A stretch of 64,000 nt of DNA, taken from positions 2,976,001 to 3,040,000 of the forward strand of contig NC_018748.1 in the NCBI RefSeq assembly GCF_000263195.1, written 5' to 3'. A program made the position numbers and the translations under genes. The DNA comes from Emticicia oligotrophica DSM 17448. GTDB taxonomy: Bacteria > Bacteroidota > Bacteroidia > Cytophagales > Spirosomataceae. Shown in pieces: positions 52,813 through 61,890 of the stretch; within the stretch, counting starts at the first letter, position 1, and every line of letters starts with the position of its first letter. Under the pieces are notes generated by a model. The model saw nothing but the letters and a program-made list of their open reading frames with translations. It made no database searches and had not been told where the DNA came from.

Positions 52813-53739
52813 TTATCGTTTGTTCATTGCATATTTATATTCTCTTGGATGAAAACTTCTCATAGTTTCAGATAAAAATACTCGGTCGAGGTGGGTATAA
52901 ACCTCCGTAGTGGTTATTGATTCGTGACCAAGCATTTCTTGTACGGCTCGAAGGTCTGCTCCGCCCTCAATGAGATGCGTGGCAAAAGAATGTCGAAAAG
53001 TATGGGGTGAAATATTTTTTTGAATACCCGCTTGCTCTGCTAAATTCTTGATAATCAGAAAAATCATTACCCTTGTAAGCTTTTTCCCACGTCGATTAAG
53101 AAATACAATATCTTCTGATTCGGGGTCAATATCTTGATGGTTTCTAATATTTTCTAAGTAAATATTCGTGTACTTTACTGCGTCTCTACCAATTGGAATT
53201 AACCTAACTTTTCGTCCTTTACCAAATACTCGCACGAAACCAATATCGAAGTAACAATTAGTGATTTTTAATTCAATTAGTTCAGAAACCCGCATTCCAC
53301 AACTATATAAAACCTCTAAAATAGCACGATTTCGAGGCCCTTCAGGTGATGAAAGGTCAATAACATCAAGCATTCGTTCGATTTCAGGGAATGATAGTGT
53401 GTCTGGAAGTTTTCTGCCGATTTTAGGCGACTCGATGAGTTGGGTCGGGTCGTTTTGAATCAAATTTTCGATGGCTAAATATTTATAAAAAGCTTTAATA
53501 CCCGAAAGCATTCTTGCTTGAGAAGTAGCTGTCAGCCCTATTTCATTGAGGTACTCTAAGAAATCCATCACATCACGTTCGTTGATGTTTTCGGGTGATG
53601 GTTGGTGGGCTAAAAGTTCAGAAAATTGGCTTAGTTTTTCAACGTCTCTGATATATGCTTCGATAGAGTTTTCTGATAAAGCTCGTTCTAAGCGAAGAAA
53701 ATCTTTGAAATGTTGTATGTAAATCGACCAATTTTGCAC
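52813..53739 (-). CDS. xerD: Site-specific tyrosine recombinase XerD/XerC
   Basis: 308 residues. N-terminal SAM-like domain (SENSIEAYIRDVEKLSQF, about 1-90), then a catalytic domain with the Arg in SCGMRVSELIEL, the HTFRHSFATHLIEGG box with H-x-x-R, and the C-terminal LGHESITTTEVYTHLD with His and the nucleophilic Tyr. It resolves chromosome dimers at dif with its partner. XerD is favoured by genome context typical of Bacteroidota (aroQ divergent). It is not next to a mobile element. Confidence 0.93.
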   Translation of the reverse strand: MQNWSIYIQHFKDFLRLERALSENSIEAYIRDVEKLSQFSELLAHQPSPENINERDVMDFLEYLNEIGLTATSQARMLSGIKAFYKYLAIENLIQNDPTQLIESPKIGRKLPDTLSFPEIERMLDVIDLSSPEGPRNRAILEVLYSCGMRVSELIELKITNCYFDIGFVRVFGKGRKVRLIPIGRDAVKYTNIYLENIRNHQDIDPESEDIVFLNRRGKKLTRVMIFLIIKNLAEQAGIQKNISPHTFRHSFATHLIEGGADLRAVQEMLGHESITTTEVYTHLDRVFLSETMRSFHPREYKYAMNKR

Positions 53740-53853
53740 AGTTGATGCCTATTTTTTATTAGAATGACACGATATTTAGAAATAATAAAATCCTTTGAGA
53801 GAATCTATTATTTTTACAGCAAATTAAGGCGTTTTATCTTATACTTGTTCAAT

Positions 53854-54282
53854 ATGTCGAAAAATATCATCATCATTAATGGGCCAAACCTTAATCTTTT
53901 AGGGAAGCGTGAGCCGCATATCTATGGAAGCCTTACGTTTGAGGCTTATTTTGAGGAATTACAGGCAATGTTTCTGGAGCATACACTTCATTATTTTCAG
54001 TCGAACCACGAAGGTGCTATCATTGATAAAATCCATGAAGTAGGTTATGGTGAAACCGAATACTCAGGAATCGTGATAAATGCAGGTGCATATACGCATA
54101 CTTCGGTGGCTATTGCCGATGCTCTTTCAGCAGTAAAAACCCCAGCAGTAGAGGTACATATTTCAAATATTCACACCCGTGAGGCTTTTCGTCATCATTC
54201 ATATCTCACCCGTGTTTGCAAAGGCATGATTACGGGTTTAGGTATGAAAGGGTATGAATTTGGGGTGAGGTATTTTTTATAA
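53854..54282 (+). CDS. aroQ: Type II 3-dehydroquinate dehydratase
   Basis: 142 residues from ATG 53854 (MSKNIIIINGPNLNLLGKRE); a longer frame upstream lacks homology. Catalytic Tyr in EPHIYG, the NAGAYTHTSVAI substrate loop and VEVHISNIHTRE are all present, and His near HHSYLTRVCKG completes the site. It converts 3-dehydroquinate to 3-dehydroshikimate. Divergent from xerD. Confidence 0.95.
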   Translation: MSKNIIIINGPNLNLLGKREPHIYGSLTFEAYFEELQAMFLEHTLHYFQSNHEGAIIDKIHEVGYGETEYSGIVINAGAYTHTSVAIADALSAVKTPAVEVHISNIHTREAFRHHSYLTRVCKGMITGLGMKGYEFGVRYFL

Positions 54283-54595
54283 ATGAACATTATTTTTTTA
54301 CTAGAAATAGATTAGGCTTCCTTATTCTAAAAATCTATTAGTTAGAGGTTTAATGTATTTACTCATCATGTATAGAAGATGAAAGGAGATATTATAAAGT
54401 TCTCTAACTAAAAGGTAAAATAAATCCTTATTGACTTAAACAGTCGTTAAAAACACCCTTTATGTCGATTATTTAATAGGAATAATACAATTTTTTTTAT
54501 AATCGTAACTGTTAAACATATTTTTGTGTTTATTTAACAATTTGTATCCTCTAAAACTATATTTCAAGAACTTATTCTTTAATCAATAATTTAAT
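54283..54595. other. 313-base intergenic region upstream of the RND operon
   Basis: No ORF. It holds the inverted repeat TTAGTTAGAG (54338-54347)/CTCTAACTAA (54402-54411) and a predicted -7 box TATTTTTG at 54519-54526, about 70 bases before the adaptor start codon. It probably is the control region of the efflux operon. Confidence 0.5.
54519..54526 (+). promoter_or_regulatory. Predicted -7 element of the RND operon
   Basis: TATTTTTG fits TAnnTTTG; a T run covers the -33 position but has no clear TTG. Confidence 0.4.
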
Positions 54596-55708
54596 ATGCG
54601 TACGATTCTGACTATTGTTGCTGTTGTTGCAGTCTTAGTACTTGGTAAAATATTCTTTTTTAAAAAACCTGAAGAAAAAGGCATGGGAGGTGGTCCTGGT
54701 GGAGCTCCTTCGGCTGGAAAAGGTGGCGAAAAAGGGAAAGATGGAAAAGACGGAAAACCAGCAGGCCCACCGGTTTCTGTAAATGTATTTGTAGTAAATT
54801 CTGAAACCCTTGATAATGTTGTTACTGCCTCAGGTACAATCTATCCAAACGAAGAAGTTGAACTAAGAGCCGAAGCATCTGGTCGAATCACAGCTTTGAG
54901 CATTAAAGAAGGTAGTCGAGTGGCTGCTGGGCAAATCATTGCCAAAATTAAAGATACCGACTTACAAGCTCAGTTAAAAAAACTTAACTATGAAATTGAA
55001 TTGGCGAAACAAACAGAAGCTCGCCAAAAGAAATTGTTGGATATCAATGCTATCAGCAAAGAAGAGTACGAAATTACGGCCAATAAGATTAATACTTTAA
55101 ATGCCGATAAAGAACTCATCGAAGCAAACCTTGAGAAAACAGTTCTGAAAGCTCCTTTTGCAGGAAAAATTGGTTTGAAAAACGTGAGTCAAGGTGCTTA
55201 TGTAACGCCTACTACTAGCCTTGCTACATTGGTACAGACTAATCCTGTGAAAATCGACTTCTCGATTCCAGAAAAATATTCAACACAAATGCGTGTGGGT
55301 AGAGGTGTAAAATTTGAAGTAGAAGGGCAATCAGAAACCTATACGGCTAATGTAGTGGCGATTGACCCTAAAATCGACCCAAATCTTCGTACGCTTAAAT
55401 TACGAGCTATTGCTAAAAACCCTGCTGATAGATTATTGCCGGGTATGTTCGTACGTGTCTCGGTTGACCTTGATATTACTCAAGCAATCATGATTCCTAC
55501 TGAAGCGGTTGTGCCTGTTTTGAAAGGGAAAAAAGTTTATGTAGTTCGTGATGGCAAAGCAAACGAAGTAATGATTGAAACGGGCCTACGCACAGATAAA
55601 AAAATACAAGTTACCAGTGGCCTTTCGGCTGGCGATTCACTTATCGTGACAGGTATCATGGCATTGAAAAAAGATTCACCTGTTAAGATTAAGAGTCCAC
55701 AGAAGTAA
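54596..55708 (+). CDS. RND efflux periplasmic adaptor (membrane fusion protein)
   Basis: 370 residues. N-terminal membrane anchor (TIVAVVAVLVLGKIFFF, about 4-20), then a Gly/Lys-rich linker with Gly-X-Y-like triplets (about 27-60), then the HlyD/AcrA-type body: lipoyl half (SGTIYPNEEVELRAEASGRI ... GQIIAKI), helical hairpin about 125-175, second lipoyl half (TVLKAPFAGKIGLKNVSQGA), beta-barrel and membrane-proximal domains. It links the inner membrane pump and TolC. It is 134 bases before the pump gene. Confidence 0.93.
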   Translation: MRTILTIVAVVAVLVLGKIFFFKKPEEKGMGGGPGGAPSAGKGGEKGKDGKDGKPAGPPVSVNVFVVNSETLDNVVTASGTIYPNEEVELRAEASGRITALSIKEGSRVAAGQIIAKIKDTDLQAQLKKLNYEIELAKQTEARQKKLLDINAISKEEYEITANKINTLNADKELIEANLEKTVLKAPFAGKIGLKNVSQGAYVTPTTSLATLVQTNPVKIDFSIPEKYSTQMRVGRGVKFEVEGQSETYTANVVAIDPKIDPNLRTLKLRAIAKNPADRLLPGMFVRVSVDLDITQAIMIPTEAVVPVLKGKKVYVVRDGKANEVMIETGLRTDKKIQVTSGLSAGDSLIVTGIMALKKDSPVKIKSPQK

Positions 55709-55842
55709 AAGTATCTTTTATTTACTAAGCCCATTGGCACTGAATATATATATATTATTAGCTGAAATTAGATTTTTTGTAAAAACACAAGCCGTGGAGT
55801 AAATTTAAGCTCTTGCTCATCGACTATTGACCATCGACAAGT

Positions 55843-58800
55843 ATGTCTATCTCAACCATTTCAATCAAACGTCCGGTATTAGCCATTGTGATGAACTTGC
55901 TCATCATTTTGTTCGGTGCAATTGGCTATACTTTCTTGGGTGTACGCGAGTATCCATCCATAGACCCGCCTGTGGTAACGGTTCGCACCAATTATGTTGG
56001 TGCCAATGCCGATATTATTGAGTCGCAGATTACTGAGCCACTCGAAAAATCATTGAATGCCATCGAAGGTATCAAGTCAATCAACTCTTCATCAAACAAT
56101 GGTTCGAGCCAAATTACAATTGAGTTTGAGATTGGTGTTGATATGGAGACGGCTGCCAACGACGTTCGTGATAAAGTATCGAGCTCTGTTCGTCAACTCC
56201 CACAAGATATTGATGGCCCTCCAACGGTGTTTAAAGCTGATGCCAACTCAGACCCTATCATGAGTATGATGTTGCAATCGGATATCAGAAACCACATGGA
56301 GATTAGCGATTATGCAGAGAACGTAATAGCACAACGCCTACAGACCATTCAGGGAATCAGTCAAGTGATGATTTGGGGGCAAAAAAGATTCTCGATGAGG
56401 CTTTGGATGGACCCAAATAAATTAGCTTCACAGAATGTTACTACACAAGATGTAAAACAAGCACTTGACCGTGAGAACGTAGAACTTCCAAGTGGTAAGT
56501 TGGCTGGAGATAATACAGAACTTACTGTGAAAACAGTGGGTAGATTTAAGAACGAAGAAGATTTTAATAACTTGATTATCAAGACGGTAGGAGAGAAAAT
56601 TATTCGTTTTAAAGATATTGGTGAGGCAGTTTTAGGTTCAGAAAACGAAGAAACTGTTATGCGTATCAATGGTGCTCCTTCTATTGGTTTAGCCATTGTA
56701 CCTCAGCCGGGTGCTAATTACTTAGAAATTTCGGCACAAGTAAGAAAACGTTTGGCTGAAATTAAGAAGGAATTACCGAAAGACTATCGCATGGAGTTGA
56801 TGTCAGATACGACAACATTTATCCAACGCTCGGTAGAAGAAGTAGGGGAAACACTTTTGATTGCTATTGGATTGGTTGTAATCATTATTTTCTTGTTCTT
56901 CCGCGATTGGATTATTGCGGTTCGTCCGTTGATTGATATTCCAGTATCTTTGGTTGGTACATTCTTCTTAATGTATTTGTTTGGTTTCTCCGTAAACGTA
57001 TTAACACTTTTGGCTATCGTTTTAGCTACGGGTCTCGTAGTTGATGATGGTATTGTTGTTACTGAAAATATTTACAAGAAAATAGAGGAGGGCATGAGCC
57101 CAATTGAAGCAGCCATTAAAGGTTCAAACGAAATTATGTTTGCCGTACTTTCTACTTCAATTACTCTATCATCAGTATTTTTACCAGTAATTTTCATGGA
57201 AGGTTTTGTTGGTCGATTATTCCGTGAATTCGGTATTGTATTAGCCTCTGCTGTTTTAATTTCTGCATTCGTTTCATTGACTTTAACACCAATGTTGAAT
57301 GCTTACTTAGTACGTAAAAACCAGAAGCATAGTCGTTTCTACGAAATGACCGAGCCATTCTTTGAAAGAGTAATCGGTGGCTATAAAGAGCGTTTGACGA
57401 GCTTTATGAATATTAGATGGGTAGCAATTCCATTGATTTTATTTACGTTTGCCATGACTTGGTATTTCGGAAAAGATCTTCAACAAGAATTAGCTCCGCT
57501 TGATGACCGTAGTGCGATGCGTTTACAGATTACAGCTCCAGAAGGTGCTTCATTCGAATTTACCGACAATTATATCCAAAAATTAGGTAGAACAGTCAGA
57601 GATTCTGTTCCAGAGGCTACTTCAATCGTAACCATGACAGCTCCAGGCTTCACAGGTTCTGGTGCAGCAAATACAGGTTTTACTCGTTTGGTATTAACTG
57701 ACCCTAAAGACAGAAAACGCACTCAGATGCAAATAGCAGATCAGATTGGTAGAATTACCAAGAGAATGCCTGATGCAAGAGCCTTTGTATTACAGCAAGA
57801 AACTATTTCATTAGATAAAAGAGGTGGTTTACCTGTACAATATGTAATTCAGGCCCCAGATTTCGAAAAACTTCGTCAGTATGTGCCTAAATTCATGGAA
57901 GAAGTTGCAAAAGAACCAACTTTCATGGTTTCTGACCTTAACTTGAAATTTAATAAACCAGAGCTTGAAGTTAGTATCGACCGCGAAAAAGCTAAAAGTA
58001 TGGGTGTTTCGGTGGCCGATGTTGCTCAATCAATGCAGTTGGCATTTGCTGGTCAACGTTTTGGCTATTTCACAATGAATGGTCGTCAATACCAAGTAAT
58101 TGGTCAGTTCGACCGTGCTAATCGTGATGAACCACTCGATTTGAAAAATACTTACGTTAAAAATAATCGTGGAGAAATTATTCAGCTTGATAATATTGTG
58201 AAGATTAACGAAGAGAGTAGCCCTCCGCAACTTTACCATTTTAATCGTTATATGAGTGCTACTGTTTCGGCAGGTTTAGCTCCTGGTAAGACGATTGGTG
58301 ATGGTATCAAGGCGATGGATAAAATCAGAGATAAGCTGAATGATGATGTAATTCGTACGGCCTTGGCAGGTTCTTCAAGAGATTTTGCCGAAAGTTCATC
58401 GAATACTCTTTACATGTTCCTTTTAGCTTTAGTTTTGGTTTACTTGATTTTAGCTGCCCAATTCGAAAGTTTCGTTGACCCATTCATTATCATGCTTACG
58501 GTACCATTGGCGGTTGCAGGTGCGGTATTCTCATTGTGGTATTTCAACCAAACACTCAATATCTTTAGTCAGATTGGAATGATTATGTTGATTGGTTTGG
58601 TTACTAAGAATGGTATCTTGATTGTGGAATTTGCCAACCAGCTACGTGAAAAAGGTATGGAAATCAGAGAAGCTGCAATTGAGGCGGCATCTATGCGTTT
58701 CCGTCCGATTTTGATGACCAGTTTGGCTACTGTTTTAGGAGCTGCTCCGATTGCCTTTGCTTTGGGTTCGGCAGGTAAAAGCCGTATGGCAATGGGTATC

Positions 58801-58941
58801 GTAATTATGGGTGGTCTATTGTTCTCATTGGTACTTACGCTCTATGTAATTCCTGCGATTTATACCTTCTTGTCACGCAACAAGAATTTCGAGCGAATGA
58901 AACAAATTGAAGATATTGCCCACGAAGCTGAATTAGCGTAA
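55843..58941 (+). CDS. RND family multidrug efflux pump (AcrB/MexB-like)
   Basis: 1032 residues, hydrophobe/amphiphile efflux type. TM1 begins at once (IKRPVLAIVMNLLIILFGAI), the porter domain spans 40-330, TM2-6 lie at about 335-560 with GLVVDDGIVVTENIYKK, the proton-relay Asp pair in TM4, and the second porter and TM7-12 blocks mirror the first (QIGMIMLIGLVTKNGILIVE near 925). It exports toxic compounds using the proton gradient. The 102-base gap to TolC holds a palindromic repeat. Confidence 0.95.
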   Translation: MSISTISIKRPVLAIVMNLLIILFGAIGYTFLGVREYPSIDPPVVTVRTNYVGANADIIESQITEPLEKSLNAIEGIKSINSSSNNGSSQITIEFEIGVDMETAANDVRDKVSSSVRQLPQDIDGPPTVFKADANSDPIMSMMLQSDIRNHMEISDYAENVIAQRLQTIQGISQVMIWGQKRFSMRLWMDPNKLASQNVTTQDVKQALDRENVELPSGKLAGDNTELTVKTVGRFKNEEDFNNLIIKTVGEKIIRFKDIGEAVLGSENEETVMRINGAPSIGLAIVPQPGANYLEISAQVRKRLAEIKKELPKDYRMELMSDTTTFIQRSVEEVGETLLIAIGLVVIIIFLFFRDWIIAVRPLIDIPVSLVGTFFLMYLFGFSVNVLTLLAIVLATGLVVDDGIVVTENIYKKIEEGMSPIEAAIKGSNEIMFAVLSTSITLSSVFLPVIFMEGFVGRLFREFGIVLASAVLISAFVSLTLTPMLNAYLVRKNQKHSRFYEMTEPFFERVIGGYKERLTSFMNIRWVAIPLILFTFAMTWYFGKDLQQELAPLDDRSAMRLQITAPEGASFEFTDNYIQKLGRTVRDSVPEATSIVTMTAPGFTGSGAANTGFTRLVLTDPKDRKRTQMQIADQIGRITKRMPDARAFVLQQETISLDKRGGLPVQYVIQAPDFEKLRQYVPKFMEEVAKEPTFMVSDLNLKFNKPELEVSIDREKAKSMGVSVADVAQSMQLAFAGQRFGYFTMNGRQYQVIGQFDRANRDEPLDLKNTYVKNNRGEIIQLDNIVKINEESSPPQLYHFNRYMSATVSAGLAPGKTIGDGIKAMDKIRDKLNDDVIRTALAGSSRDFAESSSNTLYMFLLALVLVYLILAAQFESFVDPFIIMLTVPLAVAGAVFSLWYFNQTLNIFSQIGMIMLIGLVTKNGILIVEFANQLREKGMEIREAAIEAASMRFRPILMTSLATVLGAAPIAFALGSAGKSRMAMGIVIMGGLLFSLVLTLYVIPAIYTFLSRNKNFERMKQIEDIAHEAELA

Positions 58942-58946
58942 AGAAA

Positions 58947-59022
58947 TGTAGGGGCGTATCGCATACGCCTGCAAGCATAAATACTTGTTTTGTTGTAGAG
59001 ACGTATGCGATATGTCTCTACT
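58947..59022. repeat. REP-like palindromic pair between pump and TolC genes
   Basis: GGCGTAT-CGC-ATACGCC (58953-58969) and GTAGAGAC...GTCTCTAC (58995-59021) are two hairpins that also pair with each other over about 23 bases. They are the only sequence in the pump-TolC gap. The arms resemble short repeats common in Bacteroidota genomes, from memory. Confidence 0.55.
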
Positions 59023-59043
59023 TATAGATTGAAAATCTGAATC

Positions 59044-60336
59044 ATGAAAAAAATCTTTTTCCTTATATTTTTATTGCCTGCTGTTTTACATGCTCAAGAA
59101 ATACTTACGCTTGAAAATGCCGTTGGTGCTGCCCTTGAAAAAAGCTATGATATAAAAGTGGCTCAAATGCAACAAGAAGTGGTTAATCTTCAAGTATTTA
59201 AAGGAAATGCAGGGATGTTACCAAGAGTAGATTTGAATGGCAATATTGGTACTGCCTTCAATGAAGTAAACCAGAAACTGTCAAACGGAAGTGAAATTAA
59301 CCGTTTTGGTAGAAGCCTTGCCCCAACCACCAATGTTGCCATGACTTGGACTTTGTATGATGGAAAAAGAATGTATGCCACTTTCGACCGACTGAAAGGT
59401 CAAGGACAATTGAGCCAGATACAAACTCGCCAAATGATGGAAAATACAGTAGTAAGTGTAATGCAAGCTTATTACGAAGTGATGCGTCAGAAACAGACAG
59501 TGTCGTTCTTACAAACAATTATTAAATATTACGAAGAGCGTTTGGCAATTACTCAGCAACGTTGGGAATTTGGTAAAGGCTCAAAATTAGATTATCTCCA
59601 GTCAAAAACTGAACTTAATAATCAAGTCACACAGTTAGTTCAAGCTAAAAACTCCTTGAGAAATGCAAAGGTTGCTCTCAATAATTTGATGGTAAGATCT
59701 GCTGACCAAGATTTTGATGTGCAAGAAGTTGTAGGAATTATGTTTGACCCAACAACAGAGCAATTGAAAAATCAAGCCCGTGCAGCCAATAAAAGCTTGC
59801 AAGCGATTCGTAAAACGACAGATATTAGCTTGATTACGCAGAAAGAAGTAGCTGCTAATAAACTTCCACGTGTGAGCCTCAACTCATCGTTTGGTTATTC
59901 TCTAAGTAAAACTAATGCGGGTTTATTTTTATACAACCAAAACGTTGGTTTGAACGTTGGTTTGGTAGCAAGCTGGAATATCTTCAATGGAGAAATTACT
60001 CGTCGCCAAATCCAAACTTCTAAGATAAATACCGAAATATTGCGTAAGCAAGAAGAAGATACTTGGGTACAATTAGAGGGCGATTTAATGCGTGCCTATA
60101 ATCAATACCAGACAGATAAAGAACTCTTAAAATTAGAAGAAGAAAACAATGAAGTAGCAGAGGAAAACTTGAAGATTTCGTTGGAGAAATTCAAATTAGG
60201 AGGTTCGACAATCTTAGAGTTAAATGAAGCACAACGTAGTTTGAATACTTCGTTAAACCGCCTCACCAATGCTCGTTACAATATCAAAATCTCTGAACTC
60301 CAAGTAATGCGTCTAAGCGGGGAGTTAGTGAAATAA
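59044..60336 (+). CDS. TolC-family outer membrane efflux protein
   Basis: 430 residues. Signal peptide to about 19 (VLHAQ), then two tandem OEP repeats of long helices and short strands (LENAVGAALEKSYDIKVAQMQ, LKNQARAANKSLQAIRK, and LEENNEVAEENLKISLEKF). It forms the outer-membrane channel for the preceding adaptor and pump. The gene ends in a long hairpin that separates it from the convergent Gfo/Idh gene. Confidence 0.93.
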   Translation: MKKIFFLIFLLPAVLHAQEILTLENAVGAALEKSYDIKVAQMQQEVVNLQVFKGNAGMLPRVDLNGNIGTAFNEVNQKLSNGSEINRFGRSLAPTTNVAMTWTLYDGKRMYATFDRLKGQGQLSQIQTRQMMENTVVSVMQAYYEVMRQKQTVSFLQTIIKYYEERLAITQQRWEFGKGSKLDYLQSKTELNNQVTQLVQAKNSLRNAKVALNNLMVRSADQDFDVQEVVGIMFDPTTEQLKNQARAANKSLQAIRKTTDISLITQKEVAANKLPRVSLNSSFGYSLSKTNAGLFLYNQNVGLNVGLVASWNIFNGEITRRQIQTSKINTEILRKQEEDTWVQLEGDLMRAYNQYQTDKELLKLEEENNEVAEENLKISLEKFKLGGSTILELNEAQRSLNTSLNRLTNARYNIKISELQVMRLSGELVK

Positions 60337-60348
60337 TGAATAATGTAA

Positions 60349-60405
60349 AATTAAAAATGGATAATGTGGAATGAGTGATTCATTTTACATTATCCATTTT
60401 TAATT
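60349..60405. terminator. Bidirectional terminator after tolC
   Basis: Two 26-bp arms (24 matches) starting AATTAAAAATGGATAATG, with a 5-base loop, lie between convergent genes. Confidence 0.75.
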
Positions 60406-60410
60406 AATAA

Positions 60411-61727
60411 TTATACTGCTCTTGTCTTACCTGGCATTGGAATTTGGTAATACCCATCTTTATCTGGTAAAGTTTTAGGTAGTGTATCCCAAGTGTAAGT
60501 ATCAGGCATTATGTTGATATCAGAATTGAGAGCTTCTTCCCACTTCACACGCTTACCCGAATACGTAGCCATACGACCCATAATTGCAGTGAGTGTACTC
60601 TTCGCACCATTTTCTGCATCGTTGATTGGCTTGTTATTTACAATACAATCAAATAATACATCGTGTTCTACTTGATATGGGTTGCCATCTCCTTCTCCCT
60701 TATGACGCCAAATATTATTTCCTTTTAAATCAAAAATTTTACCTTCAGTTGCACGGCCTTTTGTACCAATCAAATGCTCTGATACATCCGAAACTGTACC
60801 TGGTTGATGGCGGCATGAACTCGATAAAATCATACCATCAGCATACTTAAATTCTACGTAGTGGTGGTCAAAGATTTCACCGTATTTTTTGTCAGTTCTT
60901 ACTTGTCTTCCGCCCATACCAACAGCTTCAACAGGATAACCTTTTTTAAACCAGTTGATTACGTCGATGTTATGAATGTGTTGCTCGTTGATGTGGTCGC
61001 CACAAAGCCAAACAAAATAGTACCAGTTACGCATTTGGTATTCCATTTCAGTTTGGTTTGGCTGACGCTCATTTACCCAAACACCATCATTATTCCAGTA
61101 ACAACGAGCCGCAACGATATCACCGATTGCACCTTCGTCAATTACTCTTTTATAGGTCTCTAAATATGATTTTTGGTAGTGACGTTGTAAGCCTACGACT
61201 ACTTTTAAATTTTTCTTTTTCGATTCTTCAGCAGCAGCCAAAACTCTTCTGATACCCGGAGCATCAGTTGCCACTGGTTTTTCCATGAAAACGTGCTTGC
61301 CTTGGCGAACAGCTTCCTCAAAATGAATCGGACGGAAACCCGGAGGAGTTGTCAATAAAACTACATCTGCTAAAGCGATGGCTTGTTTGTATCCATCAAA
61401 ACCTACAAATTTGTTTTGTTCTGGCACATCTACACGGCTTTTTACGCCTTTGCCATCACCTTTGTCATTGGTTAGGTTTTTGTAGCAAGAGTCGATTCTA
61501 TCGCGGAATGCGTCAGCCATTGCTACTAATTTAACATTTTGTTTTACCGAAAGAGCTTGCATCGCTGCTCCAGTTCCACGTCCACCGCAGCCAATCAAGG
61601 CAACTTTTATGGTATCGTCAACTGAAGAATTGGCAAATGTTTCGATGGGTAATGAAGCCACTGAAAGGCCGCCCACTGCGGCTGCCGAGGTCTTTACGAA
61701 ATCTCGGCGAGAAAAGTTTGTGTCCAT
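60411..61727 (-). CDS. Gfo/Idh/MocA-family oxidoreductase with Tat signal
   Basis: 438 residues. N-terminal twin-arginine signal NFSRRDFVKTSAAAVGG. Then a Rossmann fold with GCGGRGTGAAMQA NAD(P) motif, MADAFRDR, EKPVA and the C-terminal alpha/beta domain of the family (VGLQRHYQKSYLETYKRVID, then HIHNIDVINWFKKGYPVEAVG). Exported members act on sugars or are glycosidases that use bound NAD. The substrate is unknown. Monocistronic with a CAAATTTA (-7, minus strand) at 61763-61770. Confidence 0.9.
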   Translation of the reverse strand: MDTNFSRRDFVKTSAAAVGGLSVASLPIETFANSSVDDTIKVALIGCGGRGTGAAMQALSVKQNVKLVAMADAFRDRIDSCYKNLTNDKGDGKGVKSRVDVPEQNKFVGFDGYKQAIALADVVLLTTPPGFRPIHFEEAVRQGKHVFMEKPVATDAPGIRRVLAAAEESKKKNLKVVVGLQRHYQKSYLETYKRVIDEGAIGDIVAARCYWNNDGVWVNERQPNQTEMEYQMRNWYYFVWLCGDHINEQHIHNIDVINWFKKGYPVEAVGMGGRQVRTDKKYGEIFDHHYVEFKYADGMILSSSCRHQPGTVSDVSEHLIGTKGRATEGKIFDLKGNNIWRHKGEGDGNPYQVEHDVLFDCIVNNKPINDAENGAKSTLTAIMGRMATYSGKRVKWEEALNSDINIMPDTYTWDTLPKTLPDKDGYYQIPMPGKTRAV

Positions 61728-61836
61728 TATTTATTGATTATAGAGTTGAATAATTTCAAAAACAAATTTATTATAATTATTCGGACGATTACTAAGATTT
61801 GTTAAAAAAGTATGATAAAAATGCTTCAGCTTTATG

Positions 61837-61844
61837 TAAATTTG
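61837..61844 (+). promoter_or_regulatory. Predicted -7 element for the double-thioredoxin gene
   Basis: TAAATTTG fits TAnnTTTG and lies 46 bases before the start codon at 61891. Confidence 0.4.
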
Positions 61845-61890
61845 GTTAGATTTAACTGATACTATCTTTTCTCTATTCAACCTTACAAAA

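Noticed and set aside
52813-53739. The tyrosine recombinase as integrase of a mobile element
   Set aside because: It has normal XerD length and sits among housekeeping genes; no attachment repeat lies next to it.
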